DNA of 64,000 nucleotides from Gibbula magus (lineage: Eukaryota > Mollusca > Gastropoda > Trochida > Trochidae): positions 7,707,756-7,771,755 of the forward strand of contig OW388292.1 of NCBI GenBank assembly GCA_936450465.1, read 5' to 3'. Position 1 is the first letter of the stretch, and each line of letters begins with the position of its first letter. The translations under genes were made by a program, and so were the position numbers. Positions 1-13,600 of this stretch are shown here, one piece after another. Below the pieces are notes generated by a model, which had not been told where the DNA came from, did no database searches, and saw nothing but the letters and a program-made list of their open reading frames with translations.

Positions 1-2064
1 TTGGTTACTACCAGCATGGTCGAAAACAGGACAATTTTAAACTTCTTAAACAAGCTGCATTTTGCCACAATATGAATCCATCAGGATTTTTAAACGTGTT
101 ATTAGCATAAAGCTACGTTATTCAGCTTTCATTTGAACCATTCATTTCTCAAATATCTTTTATACTTAAAAGTTATTGAAAAAAGAAATTAGGTAACGTT
201 TCTTTTGGCGTTTAGTGTATAACCAATGTCTACATCTCATCCACTGAGATGACCACTGATTCTTGAAGGTTGTTTTCCGCCAAAGTGTGCATTTTATAGG
301 TTTAAATGTTTGTCTAAGATGTAAAGGTTTAGGCGAATAAGTATCATAAGTGATATTCTTAGATACATGTCTTCTAAAACGATTTAAAATAGGTCCTTTC
401 TCTGCCTATGTAACCATTGTCTATATCTCATCCATTGAGATGACCGATTTGGAAATAGATATATGAAGTTTGTTTTCCGCCAAAGTTTGCTTTTTATAGG
501 TTTAAATGATGGTCTAAGATGTACAGGTTTAGGCAAACTAGTAATATAAGTGATATTCTTAGAAACAAGTCTTCTAAAAAAAGATTAAAAATATACCATT
601 TCTCAAGCTATATAACCAATGTCTATAACACATCAACTGAGATGACCACTTTAGACACTAGTATTTAAGAATTTTTTTCCGCCAAAATTTATATTTTGTA
701 GGTTTTCATATTTGTCTAAAATGTAAAGGTTATGTTAAATAAGTAACATAAGTAATATTCTTAGATACATGTATTCTAAAACGATTTAAAGCAGACCCCT
801 TTCTCAGCTTATATAATCAATGTCTATGTTTCATCCACTGGGATGACCACTTTGGACACTGATATGTTTATAAGTTTAAATGTTTGTCTACGAAGTGAAC
901 TGTCAGGCAAATAGGTAGCATAAGTAATAAACTGTCGTATATGTGTAATAGAAAACGATTTAAAATAGACCCTGTCCACGTACATAACCAATGTCTATAT
1001 CTCATCCACTGAGATGACCACTTTTCACATTTGTTTAGGGTGATAGTATTTTGCCAAAGTTTATATTCAATACGATTGAAAGGTTGTCTAAGATGTCATC
1101 TGTCAGGCAAATACGTAACATAAGTCTTTTTCTGAAGTATATGTAATATAAAGCGATTTTTTGAAATAATAAAAAAAACTGTCTCCGCCTATTTATAAGT
1201 AATGTCTATATCTCATCCACTGAGATTACCACTTTTCACAGTGGTTTAGGGGGGTAGTTTTTTTTGCGAAAGTTAATATTTAATACGATTGAAAGTTTGT
1301 CTCAGATGTAAGCTGTTAGGCAAATAGGTAATATAAGTCTTATTCTGAGGTATATGTAATATAAACCGATTTCAAATAGATCCCTGTCTCCGCCTATATC
1401 AGCAATGTCTATATCTCATCCACCGAGATGGCCACTTTTCACATTGGTTTTGGGGGGTATTTTTTTTGCCAAAGGTTATATTTAATAGGATTTAAAGCTT
1501 GTTTAAGATGTAATCTGTGAGGCAAATATATCACATAAGTCATATTGTGAGATTGGTGTTATCTAAAACGATTTAAAATAGATCCCTGTCTCCGCCTATA
1601 TCAGCAATGTCTATATCTCATCCACCGAGATGGCCACTTTTCACATTGGTTTTGGGGGGTAGTTTTTTTGCCAAAGTTTATATTTAATACGATTGAAAGT
1701 TTTTCTAAGATGTCATCTGTCAGGCAAATATATCACATAAGTCATATTCTAAAAATATATATGTAACATAAAACGATTTTTAAAACCTGTCTCCGCCTAA
1801 TTAAGCAATGTCTGTATCTCATCCACTGAGATGACCACTTTTCACAATGGTTTAGGGTGATAGTATTTTGCCAAAGTTTATATTTAATACGATTGAAAGG
1901 TTGTCTAAGATGTCATCTGTCAGGCAAAAAGGTGACATAAGTCATATTCTGAGGTACACGTATATGTAATATAAATCGATTTTTAAAAAAAAACCTGTCT
2001 CCGCCTATATAAGCAATGTCTATATCTCATCCACTGAGATGACCACTTTTCACATTGGTTTAGG

Positions 2065-2151
2065 CAGGGACCTTATATACAGGAGCTCGTCTCTTCTGCT
2101 CGTTACATGATCATTTCTACCAGGGACCTTATATACTATATAAGGTCCCTG
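2065..2151. repeat. Insertion with three copies of a 15-bp terminal-like motif
   Basis: The motif CAGGGACCTTATATA lies at 2065-2079, again at 2121-2135, and in inverted form at 2137-2151. The last two form a perfect palindrome with one central base. The CAGGG start resembles hAT-type terminal repeats (family knowledge), so this may be a collapsed or solo-terminus DNA transposon within satellite A. No clear target duplication is visible. Confidence 0.5.
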
Positions 2152-2415
2152 ATATTAGTAATTTATGGGTCGATTTCAGAAATTTAAAATCGAGCAATTG
2201 TCAAATTGAAACTCCTTTTCAAAGAATCCGAATTTGACCATATGTCATTTCATCTTACCTATAATTATAGGTTTTAATGTTTTTCTAAGGTGTAAACGTT
2301 ACGATGAATAAGTAACATTAGTAATATTCTAAGATACATATGTAATCTAAAACGATTTAAATAAGCCTTTTCTCAGCCTATATAACCAATGTATCTCATC
2401 CACTGAGATGACCAC

Positions 2416-2503
2416 CATCCTCGATAATCCAACGCTATTGTTCCGATAAATCTACACTTGTGTGTAGATTTATCGGAACAATAGCGCTGGATTATCGAGG
2501 ATG
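2416..2503. mobile_element. 88-bp foldback element with 10-bp target duplication
   Basis: Two 42-bp arms, beginning CATCCTCGATAATCC, pair around a 4-base loop with a single mismatch. The 10-bp sequence AGATGACCAC flanks both sides (2406-2415 and 2504-2513), and it is part of the satellite A unit, so the insertion postdates that array. The same terminal sequence bounds the longer 37444-37996 element, so this is a minimal two-terminus member of that family. Confidence 0.85.
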
Positions 2504-2870
2504 AGATGACCACTTAAGACACTCGTATTTAAAGATTGTTTCCCGCCAAAGTTGATATTTTGTAGGTTTTAATATGTGTCTAAGATGCACAAAATTAAGG
2601 TTATGTTAAATAGGTAACATAAGTAATATTCTTAAATACATGTCTTCTAAAACGATTTAAAGCAGATCCATTTCTCAGCCTATATAGTCATTGTCCTTAT
2701 CTCATCCAAGGAGATGACCACTTTAAACACTCGTACTGGAAAACTGTTTTTTATTTAGAGGGTTAAATGTTTGTCTGAGAGGTAAACATTGCGGTAAATA
2801 AGTAACATTGGTAATATTTTTAGATTAATGTCATCTAAACCGATTTAAAATAGGCCCCGTCTCATCTCCC

Positions 2871-4450
2871 TCCTAGATCACCAAATGTTTAACATGCACA
2901 TGATTGTAAATTTGTAACTGTTGTGTTTCAGCTGATAGATACATACATAATGTATTGTAACATTTGCACTACAGAGTTCATTTTCAAGGCATTCGTTACC
3001 TATGCAGAATATCATTAGATTCCGATTTTATCAAATATAAATTCATTCGTGAAATCATTTTGTCTAGCTCAAAACACACACCTGCTTTCTGTTGTCAACA
3101 GTCACTATTTATAGATATTGGGCGCAAAGACTAAGCGCTTAAAACAGCAGAAACCAGTTTCACGAGAGTACCTTCTAGTCGATAAAACCAAAAATGTGGG
3201 TGGTAGTCTCAATGGATGGAAAATAGCTACTTCTCAGTCGCTGAGCAGTTTTCTCGCGGGGCAAGTGTTATCGGCCAGTACGCGCTTGCATGGAGAGCTC
3301 ACACAGTATAGTAAGCGCGCTTGTGAGTGCGATGCGCTGTGCAAAATGATCTAAAGTAAAGTCGGAAACGCTTTTTGGGAAATATATTAGATTGTTTACA
3401 AAAAGAACATTATCTTGTGGAAATGTTTATTCAAAACGTGACTAACTATCTGCAAACGTGTAGGTATGAGTGTCAGATCTTTCTAAAGAAGGTTTTACAG
3501 GAGGAAAATAGCAATAAAGCACTAACAATAATGCTGCCAGCCTGCCAGTAATATTCCCAGTCGAACAATTGAAAACAGAAACCGTCTTTAAATGTATGTG
3601 CAAATAAGATCATAGAAGAAGAATATAAAACTACAAAAGACACATGTAACAAGTCTAAATGTATCGTTTATTCTATTTAGATAAATTCTGAAATGCTAAA
3701 CGAGTTAGATAATAAAAGAATATCCTAATTTTACTCGACACCAACGACAATTAATTCACTGCACTGCTGTCAATAAGAGGATCATCTCAAGTCGAAGTTG
3801 GAGACAAATTTAAAATATTCGAATAATGACTCGACATACACAGATAGGCTATTCTAAATTTAGTGACAGGGTGTCCAGCTACAATGTTAATCTCGAACTG
3901 AATATAATAAACAATTCACTTATTAGATTTTCAACAAGGTCAGGATTATGTAATCAAATACGTTATTGTTTCTATTTAACTACTTAATATTTAACCTGTA
4001 GTTATATACAGACTCCTTGGGGTATTACAGTTACATTAATGACAGGCTAGAATAGGTAGATCTTTGGAAAGTCGACATTTGTAATTTATTTATTTTGATA
4101 AAAATTATTTTGGGTTTGAGGTCGAACACCATTTTTCTAGCATTTCCGACAGTTCCATTATTAACGTCATCGTCAAGATTGATATACATTTTCAAAATTA
4201 AATAGGACCTTCAGAGATAACTTGAATCAATTCACTCCCATAAACAGAATTCCCAAAAGACAGAAACAATTATTAAACATGTCAACTAAACAAAATTAAC
4301 TTAAATTATACGTTATTTGAGACAGTTTCATATTATACAGACAGCTAAGAACATAATAATGAAATAAGCAGGGAAATTACTTGAAGTACAAGTATATATG
4401 TTTACATTCCGATGCTTGTAAATATTTCTACATCAGATTTTAGATGCACT
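2871..4450. other. AT-rich spacer without recognisable gene
   Basis: Non-repetitive AT-rich DNA between the two satellites. A 78-codon open frame at 3118-3354 (plus), rich in Lys, Ser and Arg, starts at a TTG rather than an ATG, has no similarity I recognise and no splice or promoter context. I do not consider it a supported gene. Nothing else is visible. Confidence 0.6.
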
Positions 4451-7400
4451 AGAACCGAAACATTATCCTTCAGTTAAAAGGCTGTGGATTTTCCTTTGCC
4501 ATGTTCCTATAAAAATAGCGCCCATCTACAACAAAATAGATGCAATGAATAAGAATAGTAGACGAATATAAATTGATTGAAGACATATTTTATTCATTGA
4601 AGAAACGGATTGGGCAAAAGTTATACAACTTATAGAAGCTCTCTCCACATAATCGACATATCATTTGAATATGTATATTAATTAAAAACGTGGTTGGATC
4701 TATTCACTGGCGCATAGCATACATATATTATGGAAGGTGATATAAATATGAATCTTATATCTATGTAAAATTTACATATATATGCATGTTATTAAATGTG
4801 ATACCTTATTTATTTAACAAGTATTCGTTTCCGAAAGGCGATCACACAAGAATCTCACAGAACGGATGTTAATTAGACACAGGGAAGAAACGATATATCT
4901 GCACTAGCGCATATCTTCAATATGGAAAGTGCTGTGAACATTTATTCATCTGCGTAAATTACACGTAATCGCCTTCAATTTGATACCATTTATGCTTTTA
5001 TTTAAAAATTGTTCTTTTCCTGACGGCGATCTGAAAAGCTTCTACTAAACTGATGTTGACTATGAAGAACACTCTCTATATATAAGGAAAGACTTAGCTT
5101 GTACTTACAATAAGGCATGTCTATTCACCAGCGCGTACCTAATAGGAAGGTGCTATGAATATTTAACCTATATCTTCTTAAAGTACACAAAATCACATTC
5201 GATGTGATACCAAATATGCATTTATTTAACAATCATCCATTTCCTGACGTGAATAAATACTGATAAACGGCTGTACATCTCTTATATATAAGGAAAGAGA
5301 CTATTCGGGCGGGCTTATGCACTAGCGCGTACCTACAATAAGGAAGTTGCTATGAATATTAAACGTAAACCTTCTTCAAGTAGACATAATCACCTTCAAT
5401 GTGATACCAAATATGCATTTATTTAAATATTATCCTTTTTCGGACGACGATGTGAAAAACTACTGCTAAACAACTGTTCATCTCTATATAAGGAAATGTA
5501 CTATTGTTTAGGCCTATGCACTAGCGCGTACTTACAATATGGTCGTCGCTATGATTATTAAATCTATATATTCTTAAACTACACATAATCACTTTCAATG
5601 TGTTACCAAATATGCATTTATTTAAATATTATCCCTTTTCTGACGACGATGTTAAAAACTACGGCTAAACAACTGTTCATCTCTATATAAGGAAAGAGAC
5701 TATATTGTTTGGGCCTATATGCATCAGCGGGTACCTACAATAAGGAAGGTGCTATGAATATTAAACTTATACCTTCTTCAAGTACATATAATCACCTTCA
5801 ATGTGATACCAAATATACATTTATTTAACAAATATCCCTTTTCTGACGGCAATCTGAAAAACTACTGCTAAACGACTGTTCATCTCAATATAAGGAAATA
5901 GACTGTTGGGGCAGGCCTATGCATTAGCGCATATCTACAATAAGGATGGTGCTATGAATATTAAACTTATACCTTCTTCAAGTACACATAATCACCTTCA
6001 ATGTGATACCAAATATGCATTTATGTAACAATTATCCGTTTTCTGACGGCAATCTGAAAAACTACTGCTAAACGACTGTTCATCTCTGTATAAGGAAAGA
6101 GACTATTGGTTGGGCCAATATGCATCAGCGCGTAACTACAATATGGAATGTGCTATGAATATTAAACGTAAACCTTCTTCAAGTATACAAAATCACCTTC
6201 AATGTGATACCAAATATGCATTTATTTGAATATTATCCTTTTTCTGACGGCAACCTGAAAAGTTACTGCTAAACGACTGTTCATCTCTTATATATAAGGA
6301 AAGAGACTATTGTTTTGGCCTATGCACTACAGCGTACTTACAATATGGTCGTCGCTATGATTATTAAATCTATATATTCTTAAAGTACACATAATCACCT
6401 TCAATGTGATACAAAATATACATTTATTTAACAATTATCAGTTTTCTGACGGCAATCTGAAAAAGCACTGCTAAACAACTGTTCATCTCTATATAAGGAA
6501 AGAGACTATATTGTTTGGGCCTATATGCATCAGCGGGTACCTACAATAAGGAAGGTGCTATGAATATTAAACTTATACCTTCTTCAAGTACATATAATCA
6601 CCTTCAATGTGATACCAAATATAAATTTATTTAACAAATATCCGTTTTCTGACGGCAATCTGAAAAACTACTGCTAACCGACTGTTCATCTCTGTATAAG
6701 GAAAGAGACTATTGGTTGGGCCTATATGCATCAGCGCGTAACTACAATATGGAATGTGCTATGAATATCAAACTTATATATTCTTTAGGTACACAAAATC
6801 ACCCTCAATGTGATACCAAATATACATTTATTTAACAAATATCCCTTTTCTGACGGCATTCTGAAAAACTACTGCTAAACGACTGTTCATCTCTATATAA
6901 GGAAATAGACTATTGTTTGGGCCTATGCACTAGAGCGTACTTACAATATGGTCGTCGCTATGATTATTAAATCTATATATTCTTAAAGTACACATAATCA
7001 CCTTCAATGTGATACAAAATATGCATTTATTTAACAATTATCCGTTTCCTGACGACAATCTGAAAAAACTACTGCTCAACAACTGTTCATCTCTATATAA
7101 GGAAAGAGACTATTCGGGCGGGCTTATGCACTAGCGCGTACCTACAATATGGAAGTCGCTATGAATATGAAACTTATACCTTCTTTAAGTACACATAATC
7201 ACCTTCAATGTGATACCAAATATGCATTTATTTAACAATTATCCGTTTCCTGACGACAATCTGAAAAAACTACTGCTCAACAACTGTTCATCTCTATATA
7301 AGGAAAGAGAATATTCGGGCGGGCTTATGCACTAGCGCGTACCTACAATATGGAAGTCGCTATGAATATGAAACTTATACCTTCTTTAAGTACACATAAT

Positions 7401-9508
7401 CACCTTCAATGTGATACCAAATATGCATTTATTTAACAATTATCCGTTTCCTGACGGCAATCTGAAAAACTACTGCTAAACAACTGTTCATCTCTAGATA
7501 AGGAAATAGACTGTTGGAGCGGGCCTATGCACTAGCGCATACCTACAATATGGAAGTCGCTATGAATATTAAACTTGCATCTTCTTTAAGTACCCACAAT
7601 CCTCTTCAATGTGATACCAAATATGCATTTATTTAACAATTATCCGTTTCCTGACGGCAATCTGAAAAACTACTGCTAAACAACTGTTCATCTCTATATA
7701 AGGAAATAGACTATTGGGGCGGGCTTATGCACTAGCGCGTACCTAGAATAAGGAAGGTGCTATGAATATTAAACTTATACCTTCTTCAAGTACACATATT
7801 CACCTTCAATGTAATACCAAATATGCATTTATTTAACAATTATCCATTTCCTGACGGCAATCTGAAAAACTACTGCTAAACGACTGTTCATCTCTATACA
7901 AGGAAATAGACTATTGGGGCGGTCTTATGCACTATAGCGCGTACCTACAATAAGGAAGTCGCTATACATATTAAACTTATATCTTCTTTAAGCATACATA
8001 ATCACCTTCAATGTGATACCAAATATGCATTTATTTAACAAATATCCGTTTCCTGACGGCAATCTGAAAAACTAATGCTAAACGACTGTTCATCTCTATA
8101 TAAGGAAATAGACTGTTGGGGCGATCTTATGCACTAGCGCGTACCTACAATATGGTCGTCGTTATGATTATCAAATCTATATATTCTTAAAGTACACATA
8201 ATCACCTTTAATGTGATACCAAATATGCATTTATTTGAATATTATCCTTTTTCTGACGACGATGTGAAAAACTACTGCTAAACGACTGTTCATCTCTATA
8301 TAAGGAAATAGACTATTGGGGCGGGCTTATGCACCAGCGCGTACCTGCAATAAGGAAGGTGCTATGAATATTTAACTTATACCTTCTTCAAGTACACATA
8401 ATCCCCTTCAATGTGATACCAAATATGCATTTATTTAACAATTATCCGTTTCCTGACGGCAATCTGAAAAACTAGTGCTAAACAACTGTTCATCTCTATA
8501 TAAGGAAATAGACTATTGGGCGGGCTTATGCACTAGCGCATACCTACAATAAGGAAGTCGCGATGAATATCAAACTTGCATCTTCTTTAAGTACACATAA
8601 TCCCCTTCAATGTGATACCAAATATGCATTTATTTAACAACTTTCCGTTTCCTGACGGCAATCTGAAAAACTACTGCTAAACAACTGTTCATCTCTATAT
8701 AAGGAAATAGAATGTTGGGGCGGGCTTATGAACTAGTGCGTACCTACAATAAGAAAGTCGCTATACATATCAAACTTATATATTCTTTAAGTACACAAAA
8801 TTACCTTCAATGTGGGTGTGTTTAATTAAAATTAATTAAATTTAATTAAATTTAATTAATTAAATTTAATCAAATTTAATTAAATTTAATTAAAATGCAT
8901 ATTAATGTGTGTATTAATTAAATATCCCTTTTCTGACGGCGATCTGAAAAAGTACTGCTAAACAACTGTTCATCTCTATATAAGGAAATAGACTATTGGG
9001 GCGGTCTTATGCACTAGCGCGTACCTACAATAAGGAAGTCGCTATACATATTAAACTTATATCTTCTTTAAGCATACATAATCACCTTCAATGTAATACC
9101 AAATATGCATTTATTTAACAATTATCCATTTCCTGACGGCAATCTGAAAAACTACTGCTAAACGACTGTTCATCTCTATATAAGGAAATAGACTGTTGGG
9201 GTGGTCTTATGCACTAGCGCGTACCTACAATAAGGAAGTAGCTATACATATCAAACTTATATATTCTTTAAGTACACAAAATCACCCTCAATGTGATACC
9301 AAATATACATTTATTTAACAAATATCCCTTTTCTGACGGCGATCTGAAAAAGTACTGCTAAACGACTGTTCATCTCTATATAAGGAAATAGACTGTTGGG
9401 GCGATCTTATGCACTAGCGCGTACCTACAATATGGTCGTCGTTATGTTTATTAAATCTATATATTCTTAAAGTAGACATAATCACTTTCAATGTGATACC
9501 AAATATGC
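4450..9508 (+). repeat. Satellite B, ~200-bp units, forward arm
   Basis: About 25 tandem units of close to 200 bp carry landmarks such as CTGTTCATCTCTATATAAGG, CTACAATAAGGAAGGTGCTA, AATCACCTTCAATGTGATAC and ATTATCCGTTTCCTGACGGC. The outer units (4450-5300) are the most diverged and the interior ones are more alike, as expected from unequal exchange acting on an array interior. An AT microsatellite interrupts one unit at 8818-8918. There is no coding capacity. Confidence 0.93.
8818..8918. repeat. TTAATTAAAT microsatellite inside satellite B
   Basis: About 90 bp of a TTAATTAAAT-type simple repeat interrupt a single 200-bp unit, and the unit resumes afterwards in the same orientation. Nearly pure A+T. 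Confidence 0.85.
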
Positions 9509-10690
9509 AACACTCCACAATGCCGCTGAGAGTTCACCTTCCACTATAGACCAGGATAATATGGTCACCAACCCACCACCATGCCACTGAGAGATCATCT
9601 TCCACTATAGATCCTGATAATATGGTCACCAACGCACCACCATGCCACTGAGAGATCATCTTCCACTATAGATCCTGATAATATGGTCACCAACGCACCA
9701 CCATGCCACTGAGAGTTCACCTTCAACTATAGACCAGGATAATATGGTCACCAACACACCACCATGCCACTGAGAGTTCACCTTCAACTATAGACCAGGA
9801 TAATATGATCACCAACACTCCACCATGCCACTGAGAGTTCACCAGCCAATATAGACCAGGATAATATGGTCACCAACATTCCACCATGCCACTGAGAGTT
9901 CACCAGCCACTGTAGACCAGGATTATATGGTCACCAACCCTCCACCATGCCACTGAGAGATCATCTTCCACTATAGATCCTGATAATATGGTCACCAACG
10001 CACCACCATGCCACTGAGAGTTCATCTTCCACTATAGACCAGGATAATATGGTCACCAACGCACCACCATGCCACTGAGAGTTCACCTTCCACTATAGAC
10101 CAGGATAATATGGTCACCAACGCACCACCATGCCACTGAGAGATCATCTTCCACTATAGATCCTGATAATATGGTCACCAACGCACCACCATGCCACTGA
10201 GAGTTCACCTTCAACTATAGACCAGGATAATATGGTCACCAACGCACCACCATGCCACTGAGAGTTCACCTTCCACTATAGACCAGGATAATATGATCAC
10301 CAACACTCCACCATGCCACTGAAAGTTCACCTTCAACTATAGACCAGGATAATATGGTCACCAACATTCAACCATGCCACTGAGAGTTCATCTTCCACTA
10401 AAGATCCTGATAATATGGTCACCAACCCACCACCATGCCACTGAGAGTTCACCTTCAACTATAGACCAGGATAATATGGTCACCAACGCACCACCATGCC
10501 ACTGAGAGTTCACCTTCCACTTTAGACTAGGATAATTTGGTCACCAACATTCCACCATGCCACTTAGAGGTCACCTCCCACTTTAGACCAGGATAATATG
10601 GTAACCAACACTCCACCATGCCACTGAGAGTTCACCAGCCACTGTAGACCAGGATAATATGGTCACCAACCCTCCACCATGCCACTGAGA
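9509..10690 (+). repeat. 61-bp minisatellite C, about 19 copies
   Basis: The unit begins ACCATGCCACTGAGAGTTCA and ends near TAATATGGTCACCAACGCAC. Successive ATGCCACTGAG landmarks at 9581 and 9642 give exactly 61 bp. Variants alternate between TTCACC and ATCATC and between GACCAGGA and GATCCTGA. The array sits precisely between the forward and reversed arms of satellite B, with abrupt junctions on both sides. Confidence 0.93.
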
Positions 10691-13600
10691 GGTGATTATA
10701 TGTACTTGAAGAAGGTATAAGTTTAATATTCATAGCACCTTCCTTATTGTAGGTACACGCTAATGCATATAGGCCCAACCAATAGTGTCTTTCCTTATAT
10801 AGAGATGAACAGTCGTTTAGCAGTAGTTTTTAACATCGTCGTCAGAAAAAGGATAATATTTAAATAAATGCATATTTGGTATCACATTGAAGGTGATTAT
10901 GTGTACTTTAAGAATATATAGATTTAATAATCATAGCGACGACCATATTGTAAGTACGCGCTAGTGCATATGCCTAAAAAATAGCATATTTCCTTATATA
11001 GAGATAAACAGTCGTTTAGCAGTAGTTTTTAACATCGTCGTCAGAAAAAGGATAATATTTAAATAAATGCATATTTGGTATCACATTGAAGGTGATTATG
11101 TGTACTTTAAGAATATGTAGATTAAAAAAACATAGCGACGACCATATTGTGAGTACGCGCTAGTGCATAGGCCCAAACAATAGTCTATTTCCTTATCTAG
11201 AGATGAACAGTCGTTTAGCAGTACTTTTTCAGATTGCCGTCAGTAAACGGATAATTGTTAAATAAATGCATATTTGGTATCACATTGAAGGTGATTATGT
11301 GTGCTTAAAGAAGGTATAAGTTTAATATTTATAGTACCTTCATTATTGTAGGTTTGCGCTAATGCATAGACCTGCCCCAATAGTCTATTTCCGTGTATAG
11401 AGATGAACAGTTGTTTAGCAGTACTTTTTTCAGATTGCCGTCAGTAAACGGATAATTGTTAAATAAATGCATTTTTGGTATCACATTGAAGGGGATTATG
11501 TGTACTTAAAGAAGATACAAGTTTAATATTCAAAGCGACTTCCATATTGTAGTTACGCGCTTATGCATAAGCCCGCCCCAATAGTCTATTTCCTTATACA
11601 GAGATGAACAGTTGTTTAGCAGTAGTTTTTCAGATTGCCGTCAGAAAACGGATAATTGTTACATAAATGCATATTTAGTATCACATTGAAGGTGAATATG
11701 TGTACTTGAATAAGGTATAAGTTTGATATTTATAGCAACTTTCTTATTGTAGGTATGCGCTAATGCATAGACCTGCCCCAATAATCTACTTCCTTATATA
11801 GAGATGAACAGTTGTTTAGCAGTAGTTTTTCAGATTGCCGTCAGGAAACGGATAATTGTTTAATAAATGCATATTTGGTATCACATTGAAGGTGATTATG
11901 TGTACTTAAAGAAGATACAAGTTTAATATTCATAGCACCTTCCATATTGTAGGTACGCGCTAGTTCATAAGCCCGCCCCAATAGTCTATGTCCTTATGTA
12001 AAGATGAACAGTTGTTTAGCAGGAGTTTTTCAGATTGCCGTCAGTAAACGGATAATTGTTACATAAATGCATTTTTGGTATCATATTGAAGGTGAATATG
12101 TGTACTTGAAGAAGGTATAAGTTTAATATTCATAGCACCTTCCTTATTATAGGTATGCTGTAATGCATAGGCCCGCCCCAACAGTCTATTTCCTTATCTA
12201 GAGATGAACAGTTGTTTAGCAGTAGTTTTTCAGATTGCCGTCAGGAAACGGATAATTGTTACATAAATGCATTTTTGGTATCACATTGAAGGTGAATATG
12301 TGTACTTGAAGAAGGTATAAGTTTAATATTCATAGCACCTTCCTTATTATAGGTATGCTGTAATGCATAGGCCCGCCCCAACAGTCTATTTCCTTATCTA
12401 TAGATGAACAGTTGTTTAGCAGTAGTTTTTCAGATTGCCGTCAGGAAACGGATAATTGTTACATAAATGCATTTTTGGTATCACATTGAAGGTGAATATG
12501 TGTACTTGAAGAAGGTATAAGTTTAATATTCATAGCACCTTCCTTATTATAGGTATGCTGTAATGCATAGGCCCGCCCCAACAGTCTATTTCCTTATCTA
12601 GAGATGAACAGTTGTTTAGCAGTAGTTTTTCAGATTGCCGTCAGGAAACGGATAATTGTTACATAAATGCATTTTTGGTATCACATTGAAGGTGAATATG
12701 TGTACTTGAAGAAGGTATAAGTTTAATATTCATAGCACCTTCCTTATTATAGGTATGCTGTAATGCATAGGCCCGCCCCAACAGTCTATTTCCTTATCTA
12801 TAGATGAACAGTTGTTTAGCAGTAGTTTTTCAGATTGCCGTCAGGAAACGGATAATTGTTACATAAATGCATTTTTGGTATCACATTGAAGGTGAATATG
12901 TGTACTTGAAGAAGGTATAAGTTTAATATTCATAGCACCTTCCTTATTATAGGTATGCTGTAATGCATAGGCCCGCCCCAACAGTCTATTTCCTTATCTA
13001 TAGATGAACAGTTGTTTAGCACTAGTTTTTCAGATTGCCGTCAGGAAACGGATAATTGTTACATAAATGCATTTTTGGTATCACATTGAAGGAGAATATG
13101 TGTACTTGAAGAAGGTATCAGTTTAATATTTATAGCACCTTCATTATTTTAGGTATGCGCTAACGCATAGACCTGCCCCAATAGTCTATTTCCTTATATA
13201 GAGATGAACAGTCGTTTAGCAGTAATTTTTCAGATTGCCGTCAGGAAACGGATAATTGTTAAATAAATGCATATTTGGTATCACATTGAAGGTGATTATG
13301 TGTGCTTAAAGAAGGTATAAGTTTAATATTCATAGCACCTTCCTTATTGTAGGTATGCGCTAATGCATAGACCTGCCCCAATAGTCTATTTCCTTATATA
13401 GCGATGAACAGTTGTTGAGCAGAATTTTTTTTTTTAGATTGCCGTCAGTAAACGTATAATTTTTGAATAAATGCATATTTGGTATCACATTGAAGGTGAA
13501 TATGTGTACTTGAAGAAGGTATAAGTTTAATATTCATAGCACCTTCCTTATTGTAGGTATGGGCTAATGCATAGGCCCGCCCCAACAGTCTATTTCCTTA

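Larger units (their letters stand above)
1..2870. repeat. Satellite A, diverged ~195-bp tandem repeat
   Basis: A core close to ATCTCATCCACTGAGATGAC recurs near 230, 425, 620, 825, 995, 1210, 1415, 1615, 1815, 2025, 2390 and 2695, giving a period of about 180-210 bp. Each unit also carries the sequence CGCCAAAGTTTATATT and an ACGATTTAAAATAG stretch. Copies are clearly diverged from each other, so the array is old. Two palindromic insertions (2065-2151 and 2416-2503) interrupt the spacing near the right end. The array continues off the left edge of the window. No coding sequence is seen. Confidence 0.88.

Noticed and set aside
9509..10690. CRISPR-like array of 61-bp units
   Set aside because: Units are contiguous without unique spacers, in a eukaryotic context; this is a minisatellite.
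1..10690. Relationship of satellite A (CCACTGAGATGACC) to the 61-bp repeat (GCCACTGAGAGTTC)
   Set aside because: The shared core is only about nine bases, and the periods and the rest of the units differ; probably chance.
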